Source: Oxytricha trifallax
Taxonomy: Eukaryota; Ciliophora; Spirotrichea; Sporadotrichida; Oxytrichidae
NCBI GenBank assembly: GCA_000711775.1
Contig: ARYC01002446.1
Coordinates: forward strand, 1 to 64,000
Direction of reading: 5' to 3'
Length of the DNA stretch: 64,000 nt
Positions 11,961-24,235 of this stretch are shown piece after piece. Position 1 is the first letter of the stretch, and every line of letters starts with the position of its first letter. Below the pieces are notes generated by a model. It was not told where the DNA came from, did no database searches, and was given only the letters and a program-made list of their open reading frames with translations. The position numbers and the translations under genes were made by a program.

Positions 11961-12850
11961 TTGACTCGTCTCGTTCTATCTCACAACGCTGGAACTTCCG
12001 ACTTAGACATCTCCTCGAGTATCCAAGATAATCGAGCATCATTTTTTCCCAAAAGGCCATTAGTGTTCCCCAAAGTGATGGTTTACACATATAATGCCAA
12101 TGGTGTTGGATATGGAAAAAAGATCATAACAATTAATCCACCTAGACTCTTTAGCCTGATGCTCTGTTCCGATCTGGACTAAGCGCTTTCCTTTATGCAG
12201 TAGTGAAGGATGTCATGCGGATTCTTCCACTATCAAGAGGAATTCAATGAAGATGAAGTGCACTTGCCTATAGGGAGGTAGAGAAAATCCTCAAGCAATC
12301 TATTGTGCGCTGCGCTAGTTGGCATATCAATCAATGGAGTTCCCATCTAACCTCGTACATCAAAGCTTCACTATGATTTCTTTGCACCAAATAGAGTAGA
12401 TTCATATGCCAGAGGAGTTGAAGTTGATGTATTTTAGGCACAGTTAATATAAGACTTTCTATCGCTACTGCTCTTTATATCCTTGCGTATATAATAGCAG
12501 TCTCAGCTCTAATGCAGTTGCCAAATCATGCTCTTCTAATTCAGCCTGCTATGACTGCTGCTTGTTTTCACTTATAGCATCGTTTAACCAGTTTAAAGAG
12601 CCTAAAGTGCTGTAAGTATTTCTAGAGACGGTAAAGTGATCTATGAACCATTCAGTGGTGACAAGCTATTAGAGCAGCTTAGTGGTAAAAACATTGGCAA
12701 TGGTTTGCAGTTTGGTAATGACTACGTATATGTGACAACAGTTTTCTTCCCATACTTTTGGTCTGCTGGTTGGCCCTACTGTCATACCATGATAAGCAAT
12801 CGTAGCACTGGGCTGCCCAGAAAACGTCCATACCTTCCTAATCACTAGGG
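11961..12850 (+). pseudogene. YHYH-family secreted-type protein, frame-disrupted
   Basis: Three successive frame pieces match the layout of the large ciliate YHYH protein family. One has ALVGISINGVPI followed by HYDFFAPNRVDSYARGVEVD. The next, in another frame, has CVYNSSLSSNAVAKSCSSNS. The last has ISRDGKVIYEPFSGDKLLEQ and GNDYVYVTTVFFPYFWSAGW. Where members normally have the YHYH signature this copy reads YRYC, so the diagnostic histidines are gone. Internal TGA codons (for example near 12206) and frame changes point to a pseudogene or to unrecognised small IESs. Family assignment rests on recalled motif order, not on a search. Confidence 0.6.
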
Positions 12851-13173
12851 CTAAATAGGCTGAGAAATTAGAGACAACATTAGTGGTAGTTCGTAATAAA
12901 ATTTAAGAGTGATTAAAGATTAAATATATTAAAAAGCTTAAATACTAGACTTTTAAATTTGGTTGTTAGTTGATTTGTGATAGTAGACCTATATATATCC
13001 TATATTTATATATATATATATTAGTGACCTTGTTAATAAACGAGAAGCAACAAAATATTAAGAATAATAATAATTAATTTAAATTTCAATTTAACTTTAA
13101 TAAATTTCAAATTAAAAAATAAATTACACTTTTAAATAATTAAAATAAAATAAATTTTATATATGAAGTAAAC

Positions 13174-13455
13174 AAAATTGTGCCAAAGTATTTATATAAC
13201 TAGAAAGTGGTGTTCTTAAAGTTTCTTGAGTTACCATATCTAAATATGGCCTCTGATCATTAGCTCTACATACTGGTATATTTTTCACTTTTAATAATAC
13301 TAATTTAAAAATACTTCCAGACGCAGTTATATCACCATAATATTTATTGCAGCTTTCAGCTACCCCGATTTTTAAATCTCTTAAAGATATTTCAAAAGTG
13401 TATTAATTATTAGTAACTTGAAAATGCTGCCATATTCTATTGTAATTAAATTTAT
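13174..13455 (-). CDS. Unassigned coding patch
   Basis: The minus-strand frame contains TFEISLRDLKIGVAESCNKY, SIFKLVLLKVKNIPVCRAND and YLDMVTQETLRTPLSSYI, with a single in-frame TAA (Gln). Balanced residue use sets it apart from the AT-rich surroundings. No family recognised; probably an MDS. Confidence 0.4.
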
Positions 13456-16390
13456 TATTAATATTGGGAAATTAATAAATTTAATCTCATAATAAAATAC
13501 AAAAATGAATGCATCTCTTTATGAAGGTATAATTAGTGGGCACACATTATATAAATATTTGTACGTTGTATTTTATCAATACTCTTACTGCTAAGATTGA
13601 TAGTGGGTGATCATAGCAGCAGATTTCAACAGAAAATTGCAAAAAACAGAGGTAGAATACTTATTCATGACGCTCATTTTCATGAATTATGTTCGTACTG
13701 TTTACGATTCTTTATTATTTAAGTTATAGTATTTATTGATCATAAATTTTATAAATTTGATTAACAGAATTTCAGATTTAAACGATAAATTGAAACTTAT
13801 TGCTTTTCGTCATTTCTTGAATAGATGAATTCTCTTTTCAATAAAATTTAAGTAAGTTTATGCTAAAAGACCATGTTTTACTTTATTGTGCTTAGAATAT
13901 ATAGGCTTAATACTATATCTATATGAATTGAAGTTAATTAATCGTATACTCTAAGTTTTATGACTTTAGAACTGCGTAGGAATAATTGTGAGAATAATAG
14001 CGAAATATCATATAAAAAAATGCTAAATAAACCCAATCAAATCTCAATAGTCAAGTAACATCAATACAATTGAATACATAAAAATAACTATTTATTTACT
14101 GTTATATATAAACAAAGAATACGCATCGAACACAGATATTTTTAGAATAACTAATTATTTAATAATAATTTTCCATTTTTTACTATTTTTCTTAAAATTT
14201 AATAAACTCATAATATAAAATTGGACTTAACAATTTTCAGGCATTTTATTTTTACATTTTCTTATATATTTATCGATGCTAATTATTTGAACTTTTATTA
14301 ATAAAAACTTTAATGACTTTTATTTGAAACAAAATTACACTGAGACTCAGGTTAATCAAAGATCTTTACTGCTTGCAATAGCCTTTAGTCCTCTTCTTTC
14401 CCTCCAGCTGCAGTTAGCTCATGAAGTTAAAAGTTTAATTGTAACTGAAGCTAGCTCTACATGGAAATACAGGGCAACTCAAAGTAATTCCTGAATAAAA
14501 TTTATGGACGAGCAGTATCATCCTAGCCAACAAAGAACACATTCAGTCCCAATAGAAATCAGTCTAAATTCTTTAAGAAATCAAATGATGGTATCAATCA
14601 GTAAAGTGACAAATATGATAGATATCTGACAGCAAGCGGAAACCAAATACTTGTTTTTAGTGAGTTCTTGTGAATGTTTCATTTTTGCAAATAATATATT
14701 AGAATTCATGAGTTTAATTTTAATTATAATTTTTTGAGCAATTACTTATGTTATTTTCTTTTATTAATGAAGCTACTTTAGACAAATATTATCCATACAT
14801 AGGTAGGTAGATTATGTCATATTGATTTATTTCAATCTTTCAAAGAATTTATATTTTTCCTGAAATATAAATATTGAATTTGTTTTAAGGAAAATAAATT
14901 TTCAAGGAATCTAAAATGATTTTAGTTTCAACTGAATAATCATTAATTTTAAAGTTTTTTCTTTATAAGTTAGGTTGCATATTGACTGTGTATTGCTTAC
15001 CTAATTGTATCTATTGTGATGTATTTTAAACTAGAATAAACAATTTTTGATTGACTTGCTTCTTTTAGTCTCATAAAGATAGTTTATTAACTTAAACTTA
15101 ATGTTAAAAACAATTAGTTTAAAACTATAAAAACATGAAATAGCTAATTTAATATTTAAAAGAGTTAATTTAAATAATCATAAACAGTTATGTTAATTAA
15201 TTATAGAAAAGTTAGACAATTAAGTGAAGTAACTAATTTTGCAACATTTTACAGATTATATTGAATACATAGCTAACCTAATGTATTAAGGTAAAAATTA
15301 ATTGATGTTTTTTCATAAAATATATTGCTATTGATTTATTAAATTAAAAGTACTTGATTTATTTACAAATCAACAAACCAGAAAGTGATAAGATTTTCTG
15401 GTGTTTGACTAATGAACTACTTAAAGTCCAATCAAACACGACAAACTGAATCGAGCAGTTGTTGCAGCTATTCAAATTGGCTTTTCCAACTATTTTCGTA
15501 GGGTATTACTTATATCATAACAAAATATTAAATGTATCTAATTATTATATTCATTCAATTGACATTAAAATGCATAAATAATTAGTAAAAGTGACTGATC
15601 AGATATTTATGCTTTGATTCTTTGAGTAAACATGCTACTTCTTCTTCCAGTGTAATTAGCTGATCAATTGATCTTGGCTTTGCACATCCAAAATGCTATT
15701 TCTTTTTTATTATATCCACCAGCTACAGCGCTGTCGCCATTCTTTGCTTAAACCTTATATCAAACTAACTGATTGAAATAAGTCTATGTGTGGTATTATT
15801 CTAAAAGATAAAAATATATAACTATTTGATTTAGATATTTAAAGTCAACTTATTTGAATTTAAGATTGTCAATGAAATAAAATTAGCACTACTAATTCAA
15901 GATGTCATGTCATATAAATAAAAGTAATACATTATATATTATAGTATGACAGAAGTTTGTAGGAAAGAAATGGCTCTTTACTAATTAATCATGAATATAA
16001 ATTCATTAAAAATAATAGCTTTAAAAACTGACTTAAATAAATAATTCAAATGACAAAGATGAACAGTCAATATTTGTAGGCATAGATTTATAATTAAAGG
16101 GAATTCGTTCTTTTATATTTATTTAATTTATTATATTTTGCATTTAGATTAATATTCAATAAAAATAATGGGAGAATTATATATTACAACAGCACATTTA
16201 AAAGTATAAACGTTTTAGAATACTTAAATTAATTTATTTCAGTATAGCTTGCTTATTAAATAATAATAATATAATTAATGATTTAGTTGATGCCAACAAT
16301 AATGAATAGTTTAATAAATGTATATAAATTAAATTAATTTAAAATAGCTTTGAGTAATTAATTAGCAATTGATGATATATCTCAGTCACA
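13456..16390. other. AT-rich germline DNA, one weak coding patch
   Basis: A weak plus-strand candidate spans about 14342-14630. Two consecutive frames are split by a TGA at about 14510, containing SLLLAIAFSPLLSLQLQLAH and MDEQYHPSQQRTHSVPIEIS. Elsewhere the sequence is AT-rich with no supported gene. Confidence 0.3.
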
Positions 16391-16394
16391 GGTA

Positions 16395-16635
16395 TAAATG
16401 TAAACATAATCACCTACTATAGGCACACGTGATGGAGTGAGAGCAAAGGAAGCTGCTTGTCACAAACAAACCAACACTACTATCAAAGCAGAGATAAAGA
16501 ATGAAGTGTCGAGAGCAACAAACCTGCCATTTATCTTTCGAAGATGACTCAGTCGATCCCAATACCAACCTTGATATTAAAATTTCAATCAAATTCATTG
16601 ATTTTATCTTAGATAAGTCCTCTTATTAAGCTGGC
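16395..16635 (+). CDS. Unassigned coding patch
   Basis: Two overlapping plus-strand frames: one with TIGTRDGVRAKEAACHKQTN, ending at TGA near 16545; the other with SFEDDSVDPNTNLDIKISIK, ending at TGA near 16633. The switch suggests a small IES or frameshift. Product not recognised. Confidence 0.35.
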
Positions 16636-16865
16636 TATTGAATTACAAATATATGAGTGCAAAGAAAAATGAAAATATATAAGAAATATAATGTTATCAT
16701 ATAAAAGAATGTAAAAAATATGGTATATAAAAAGTACAAATATAAATTGTACATAAAAAGAATGGGAATTGAATTAAATTATTATGGAATAGCAAACATA
16801 TTTTATTTGCAATTTGTTTTTATGTTCTAGCAAATTTGTTATGTTATTCATATGTTTTTAAGTCC

Positions 16866-17682
16866 TATTTTTATCTTCAGATAGACCAGTCAGCAATGAT
16901 TTAGAAGAGCTTTCCAATATGTAGCCCTCTTTCTTAATCAGTAGATGATTTCAAGTAGTCATTAGCTTAATCTGGGTTTTGCTCATTCATACCTCCATCG
17001 ATTCTGGCAATGATGGTTGAATAACCTTCACTAATAGCCTTTGTGAATGTGTTGAGATCCTTATCAACGTTGCTGGTTACAGTGATTTAAGCAACAGTAT
17101 CAGTGGTCTCTTAGTTAATGAGGAGAACTTCTGGAAAGTGTTTTAATCTTAGATCTTAAACCATCATTGGGTGCCTCACAAATCCTTAGCATTTTAAAAG
17201 AAAAAGCTTAGAACTTCCAGGAAAGTCTAAATACGCTTGCCGCATGACGTTTAGGCAACTCCGCTTCAACTAAGTGGAATTCATGGGATGCAGAAATGAA
17301 ATTTATTGTAGTGGTGATCACAGTTGCAGTAGTTGTGTGATTGACATCTGTCAGCTTGGACTCGTGAGCGGACTGGGTATCCATTGATACAGATACCGAA
17401 TTCATTGCAGTGGGTGTGCTCATCAAAGACTCCTCCTGGGTTCTTTTTCTAGAAGGTCTTTATAGTGGTAACTTGTTGCTTGCAAGCATGGTTGACGATC
17501 AGCGTGGATGCAGTAATTTAAATAATTGCACTTTAAGCCAGTTGAGTGGGCAGTTTCATTGCGCTTAAGTACTGGACCAGCACAAATTGTTGCTAGTACT
17601 TATGATCTCAATAGGGATTCTTGATGCTGAAATCAGCAGTGGCAAAGCCGACTACTGCGAGTGAGAGAATAACTATCTTCAT
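16866..17682 (-). pseudogene. Signal-peptide, cysteine-rich protein gene in disrupted frames
   Basis: The gene starts at minus-strand ATG 17682 with a convincing signal peptide, MKIVILSLAVVGFATADF. Downstream frames alternate. One carries LKCNYLNYCIHADRQPCLQA, another HCNEFGICINGYPVRSRVQA followed by a Cys/His-rich stretch. About 16866-17090 carries VTSNVDKDLNTFTKAISEGY and IIARIDGGMNEQNPDQAND. TGA codons and frame switches separate these pieces, so there are either several small IESs or pseudogene damage. The product is secreted or surface-exposed by inference; the family is not recognised. Confidence 0.5.
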
Positions 17683-18679
17683 TTATTAAAAGATTTTAAT
17701 CAATGATTAATTATAATATTAGAGAGATAATCTTAATAGATCCGAATAATATTTTTAATATCTTAATTTATTTCTTTTCATCCTATTTTTTAAATTCATT
17801 TATTTGTTTTATAAAATATTTAAAATAGAATTTGCATGTTAAGTTGTGGATAAGTTCTTATTAGAAAGAAATTTTAGATTTATTTAATATTTATATATAG
17901 TTTATAGGGAAAACTATATATGAAAAAGATATATAAAAGTGTTTTATTATTGGAATTTAGCTTATATTTGTTTAATGAAGATTTATTTATTATATTCTTT
18001 AAGACAAATAAAACTATTAATTAGCTCATTAACATATCTATTTATTCCTTAATAATTATTATGTAAAATAATTAAAATCGATATAAACTTATTCTTTGCT
18101 ACAATATATATTAAATTAAGAAGCATAATCACTCTATAAAAATATATTTTATTTAATGATTCATATATATATATTCTCTGATGGAATAAGATGTTATGGA
18201 AAAGGATAGCATAATTGAATAATTCCATATAAATAACATTAACATTAAAATTACTTTAACAAAGCAAATCTGTTTTTTTTCTTTAGTTTCAAGATGCCTA
18301 CATCAAATGAGGAGCTTAGAGTTTGATAATGGATGTCTTGTATCAAGTTTCTATTTAAGAGCAATTATTCAATTTAAATAAGCTTCTAAAATTGTGTTGA
18401 AAATAATGAATAAATGTAATTGAAAAATAGCTTAAGATTTACAAGCAAGACTTTCTAATTATCTTGATGAATAAAAGTATAAACACTAATATAATCAATT
18501 AGGTGTGAATTTATAAGGGTATTTTTATGGATTAAATTATTTAGCAAACATAAACAAATAAATAGGCGAATAATTGTTAAATACATTTGAATAATTAGAA
18601 TATGAACTAAAATACAAATTAATGTTAAATGTTAAATTTATACTAAAATTTTAATATCTCATACAAAATTTAATTAAAT

Positions 18680-20946
18680 AATATGTTTAATCTGCCTATT
18701 TTAATAGTGCATTAAAGATCTCCCAAAAAAACCTGAGATATGAAGGATCGAAATTTCTTAAATCAAATTAAATTATTAAAAGGAAAATTGAAATATTATT
18801 CTCAAGAGTGAAATAATGAGAATTCCATTAATTATATTTAATAACACATATAAGCTCCTTGGAATTAAATGTATCTTACGCTCATAATTTTTGGAAAGTT
18901 CATGTTATTAATCATTGATGAATTTAACCATTTTTTATGAAGGTCAGGTCTATGGCAGAAATTTATTTTCAAAAATAATAAAAATAAAAAGTCTTGTTCA
19001 CCCAGCACTAAGGTCAATATATATACAGCGAGCTCAATTTTAATATAAAAAAATGGCATCACCCAAAGATACCTGAAATATAAAGGATCAACGTTTCTAA
19101 AATCATAGTAAATTATTAAAAGGAAGATTGAAACAAAATTCTCAAGCGTAAAATAAGGAGAATTCCATTAATTATATTTAATAACACATATAAGCTACTT
19201 AAAAGTTGCATGTATCTTACGCTCAAAATATTTGGAAAGTTCATGTTATTAATCATTGATGAATTTAACCATTTCTAAAGAGGGTCAGATCTAGGGCAGG
19301 AATATATATTCAAAAATAATAAAAAAAAGTCTTGGTCACCCAGCACTAAAGTAAATAAGGAAAAGCGAGCTCAATGTAAAAATCAAAAATGGAATCACAG
19401 AAAGATACCTGAGGTATAAAGGATCAAAGTTACTAAAATCATAGTAAAATATTAAAATGAAGATTGAAATAAAATTCTCAAGTGTAAAATAAGCAGAATT
19501 CCATAAATTATATATAATAACACATATAAGCTCCTTCGAAGTTGTATGTATCTTACGCTCATAATATTTGGAAAGTTTATGTTATTAATCATTGATGAAT
19601 TTAACATTTCTAATGAGGGTCAGGTCTAGGGCAGGAATTTATTTTCAAAAATAATTAAAAAAAAAGTCTTATTCACCCAGCACTAAGTCAATTAATTTAA
19701 AGAGATCTCAATTTTAATATAAAAAAATGGCATCACCCATAGATACCTGAGATATGAATGATCGACGTTTCTAAAAATCATAGTAAATTATTAAAAGGAA
19801 GATTGAAATATAATTCTCAAGCGTAAAATAATGAGAATTCCATTAATTATATTTAATAACTCATATAAGCTCCTTGGAAGTTGTATGTATCTTACGCTCA
19901 TAATATTTGGAAAAGTTATGTTTTTAATCATTGATGAATTTAACCATTTCTAATGAGGGTCAGGTCTAGGGCAGGAATTTATTTTCAAAAATAATTAAAA
20001 TATATTCTTGGTCCCCCAGCACTAAGTCAATTAATTTAAAGAGATCTCAATTATAATATAAAAAAATGGCATCACCCATAGATACCTGAGATATGAAGGA
20101 TCGACGTTTCTAAAAATCATAGTAAATTATTAAAATGAAGATTGAAATATAATTCTCAAGTATGAAATTATGAGAATTTTTTTAATTATATTTAATAACT
20201 CATAAAAGCTCCTTGCAAGTTATATGTATCTTACGCTCATAATAGTTGGAAAGTTCATGTTATTTATTTAAAGATAAATTTAACCAATTTTAATGAAGGT
20301 CAAGTCGATGGCAGAAATTTATTTTCAAAAATAATTAAAATATATTCTTGGTCACCCAGCACTTAAGTCAATTAATTTAAAGAGATCTCAATTTCAATAT
20401 CAAAAAATGGAATCACCCAAAGATACCTGAGGTATGAAGGATTTAAATTTTTTAAAATCATAGTAAATTATTAAAATGAAGATTGAAATATAATTCTTAA
20501 GTTTGAAATAATGAGAATTCCATTAATTAAAATTAATAACACATATTTGCTCCTTGGTTGTTATATGTATCTTACACTAATATTATTTGGAAAGTTTATG
20601 CTATTAATTTATAGATAAATTTAATCATTTTTAATGAGGGTCAGATCTAGGGCAGGAATTTATTTTCAAAAATTATTAAAATATATTCTTGGTCACCCAG
20701 CACTAAGTCATTAATATAGGGCGAGCTCAATTTTAAATTTAAAAGTGGCATCACCGAAAGATACCTGAGGTATAAAGGATCAACGTTTCTAAAATCATAG
20801 AAAATTTTTAAAATGAAGATTGAAATATAATTCTCAAGTTTGAAATAAGTTGAATTCCATTAATTATATTTAATAACTCATATAAGCTCCTTGGAAGTTG
20901 TATGTATCTTACGCTCATAATATTTGGAAAATTTATGCTATTAATA
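18680..20946. repeat. Tandem array, ~340-bp unit, about 6.6 copies
   Basis: The landmark GATACCTGAG(G)TAT(A/G)AAGGATC recurs near 18731, 19068, 19407, 19746, 20085, 20426 and 20763, a period of 337-341 bp. Each unit also has AATTCTCAAG, TTACGCTCATAAT, GGTCAGGTCTAGGGCAGGAA and a CCCAGCACTAAG box. Units differ by scattered substitutions and small indels. The last copy is cut at about 20946, where the foldback element begins. No coding capacity was recognised. Confidence 0.85.
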
Positions 20947-23001
20947 TTACAAAACACCAAAACCCCAATTCATGCTTAGTCTATGAGTATATAGTGATTA
21001 GACTAGTCGTTTTTAATTCGAAAATGCGATTAATCGACTAGTAATGAGCTCTATAGTCTTCGACTAGGTCAATTGATGGTGTTCGTTGTTGATATGAGCT
21101 TGATAGTCAAAACATACAACTATACCTCACCATTGTTCAATTGGGTTGTTTGTGATAAAGTCTTAATTACAACTGTTAATCCTTAATTATAACTTAACAA
21201 TTAATCAATATAAGCTTATTCTACATTACTTAAGTGTCCTAGCTGTCTAGTAGTCATAAGTGAGTGTTTGTTGCTTAGTCCGACTAGCTAGTCGTATGTT
21301 GATCTAGTCGTAAGGGTAGTCCGACTACCTAGTCGTAGTCGATGATCTCTTAGTCTTAGTCTTACGACTAGCTGTTCCTCTCCACAGCTTTATAAGCAAG
21401 TTTAAGCAAGACTCTTCAACTTCAGCCTCAAACCAACCTGTATCTGTGTTATATCACTCTCTTGCTGCATACTGTACATGAGTGAATGGATATCCTACTA
21501 TGTTTGAAGACTCTGGTCGTAGGTAGTCTAAACAGCGACTAGTCGAATCAAGACAGACTAGCTAGTCGGATTTGCTGCCACAAGGTTGCTTAGTCGTAAG
21601 ACTAGGTAAATTACTCCTTCAAGGATAACTATCACTTACCCTGAGCGAACCATGTGAACCATTCACAATAGTATCACTACATGCTTAGCATCATAATAGC
21701 AAGTGAAACCTCAGTCTACAGCGTTGGTGGAGCAAGAATCAATGTTTCGCCAAAGTGGTGTAAAATTTCCGAATTTTAGGTTTAGACTAGCCTAGTCGTA
21801 GAACAGAAATTTTAAATTGGATGTCAACTTATACAAAATAGGCATCAATCTATGATTCTGATAGACTAAACGTCAAACAGTCATCAATCATCCTTGTATC
21901 GACTGTCATTGATGATATCCAGCATAGAACCTCAATCAACCAGAAAAATACATAACCTGCTTCGTTCAATTTAAAATACTTTAAAGTGAATTATGCATTT
22001 TTCTGGTTAATTGAGGTTCTATGCTGGATATCATCAATGACAGTCGATACAAGGAGGATTGATGACTGTTTGACGTTGTTTAGTCTATCAGAATCATAGA
22101 TTGATGCCTATTTTGTATAAGTTGACATCCAATTTAAAATTTCTGTTCTACGACTAGGCTAGTCTAAACCTAAAATTCGGAAATTTTACACCACTTTGAC
22201 GAAACATTGATTCTTGCTCCACCAACGCTGTAGACTCAGGTTTCACTTGCTATTATGATGCTAAGCATGTAGTGATACTATTGTGAATGGTTCGACATGG
22301 TTCGCTCAGGGTAAGTAATAGTTATCATTGAAGGAGTAATTTACCTAGTCTTACGACTAAGCAACCTTGTGGCAGCAAATCCGACTAGCTAGTCTGTCTT
22401 GATTCGACTAGTCGCTGTTTAGACTACCTACGACCAGAGTCTTCAAACATAGTAGGATATCCATTCACTCATGTACAATATGCAGCAAGAGAGTAATATA
22501 ACACAGATACAGGTTGGTTGGAGGCTGAAGATGAAGAGTCTTGCTTAAACTTGCTTATAAAGCTGAGGAGAGGAACAGCTAGTCGTAGACTAAGACTAAG
22601 AAATCATCGACTACGACTAGGTAGTCGGATACCCTTACGACTAGATCAACATACGACTAGCTAGTCGGACAAAGCAACAAACACTCACTAATGACTACTA
22701 GACAGCTAGGACACTTAAGTAAGGTAGAATAAGCATATATTGAATAATTATTAAGATATAATTAAAGAATAACAGTTGTAATAAAGACTAAATCACAAAC
22801 AACCCAATTGAACAATGGTGAGGTATAGTTGTATGTTTAGACTATCATGCTCATATCATCAACGAACACCATCAATCAACCTAGTCGAAGACTATAGAGC
22901 TCATAACTAGTCGATTAGTCGCATTTTCGCATTAAAAACGACAAGTCTAATCACTAAAAACTCATAGACTAAGCATGAATTGGGGTTTTGGGGTTTTGGG
23001 G
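20947..23001. mobile_element. 2-kb foldback element with telomere-like tips
   Basis: The left arm (from 20949, CAAAACACCAAAACCCCAAT) is repeated as its reverse complement in the right arm, which ends GGGGTTTTGGGGTTTTGGGG at about 23001. Arms are about 1 kb each with few mismatches and meet near 21965. Tips consist of C4A4-type telomeric repeats as in TBEs, but inside the tips there is no TBE gene or TBE terminal sequence. The arms are densely sprinkled with CTAGTCG/CGACTAG words, often as palindromes such as CGACTAGTCG. No transposase is encoded, so it would need one in trans. A target duplication was not established. Confidence 0.85.
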
Positions 23002-23004
23002 TAT

Positions 23005-23485
23005 TGTCAATAAAGTATTTCTATTTTAGTACTGTATAGGGCCCCCACCTCTAGCCTTGGGCGCGTCTCCATCTCTTTGATCTTTTGTAGCATCTCAGAT
23101 AGTAGCCTCCATCGTCTCCTCCGTCTCAATTAACTTCTATAAGGGTTCGTCATCCACAAAGGTCAGCTTGCGAACTGTAGTGTATTGCTGTACAATTGAG
23201 TCCACCATCTCCTGGTAAAAGGTAATAACGTCGTCGCCAAAGATGGTTGAGGCTAAGTTCTTTATCTCTTTCTCTCATCTCTTCTCAACGGTTATATTGT
23301 TCATTAAGCATTTTAGTCTAATTCTAAAAATCTCAGGTTCTGGTATTTGGGTTGGCACGAGGAGGGCCCGAAGGTTGGGCGGCAGCACCCGCAGGTCAAG
23401 CTCGACTGGCGATGAGGAGAGGAAGTTAATGATCGTATTTGTCACCCTGTTATCCGGGCTGAGCATCAAGGTTGTAGATTGAAGG
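23005..23485 (-). CDS. GC-rich unassigned coding segment (MDS candidate)
   Basis: GC content is much higher than the surroundings. One minus-strand frame carries NFLSSSPVELDLRVLPPNLR and LVPTQIPEPEIFRIRLKCLM, then a TGA near 23273, then in the same frame TIFGDDVITFYQEMVDSIVQ and TTVRKLTFVDDEPLQKLIET, then TGA near 23090. The first TGA may lie in a small IES or intron or be a nonsense mutation. Family not recognised. It directly abuts the foldback element. Confidence 0.5.
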
Positions 23486-23869
23486 CAAAATTATTATAAT
23501 TTAGGAGATTAGTATAAATAAAATTTAATCGAAATCAGCTTAATAATTTGGTAGCTTTATGTTTTATAAAGACACCCCTATATAAATATATATATATTGT
23601 ACTAAGTTAATTAATTAGAAAGCTACCAAATGTTTTATAATAATTAAAATACTATATTTATTTTATTTTCAAATTCACAATTAATTCAAATTTTACTCTT
23701 GGGGTTTTATTTTATGTCTTTAAGGAAGCTAAATTAACTAATTATAACTATAGAAAGCAAGAAACAAATACCTTTTTCGTTTAAAATATAATTTAACAAT
23801 TCAGAAAAGTGAATTTTGTAACTTAAATAATTTCTACAAAATGATAATTCTTTTTTTAAGTGTGATTAA

Positions 23870-24235
23870 GCCTAAAAGCAATCTGAGGAAGGCATTACCA
23901 CGAACGAGGCTCGTGAAGATTTGATGTTATTCAAATCAGTGTTTTCACAGGCTTAGAGGCCGCCATAAGGAATTGACAACACCCATCTCTCTCTATCTCA
24001 ACTTATATGCATCTTTATCATGGGCTTCCTCATTAAAATGATGTCAGAATAGATAAATATTTAATGATTCGCGAGATGGCTTTTGCCAAAGTTAATTTCA
24101 ATTCTACTATAAATGCGATTGTTTGACTGTGAGCGTCTTCTCTTATGGTATCTGTCAGTGTCTTGTTGGTGAATTATACACTCTGAAAAGATCTTGGATG
24201 ATGACAGGATCTACAGTTTTTAGTTGATTGACATA
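23870..24235 (-). other. Possible coding patch
   Basis: GC-richer than its flanks, with minus-strand frames containing WVLSIPYGGL and NNIKSSRASFVVMPSSDCF. Frames are interrupted and no family is recognised. Weak MDS candidate. Confidence 0.3.

Noticed and set aside
12180..12860. Minus-strand open frame across the YHYH region
   Set aside because: The plus-strand pieces match a family layout in order, whereas the minus frame shows no recognisable motif.
18865..19062. Minus-strand frame inside the tandem array
   Set aside because: It lies in one repeat unit only; other units break the frame and no protein-like pattern is seen.
20947..23001. Possibility that CTAGTCG words form a CRISPR-like array
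   Set aside because: Words are short, irregularly spaced and palindromic within a foldback; there are no spacers and the genome is eukaryotic.
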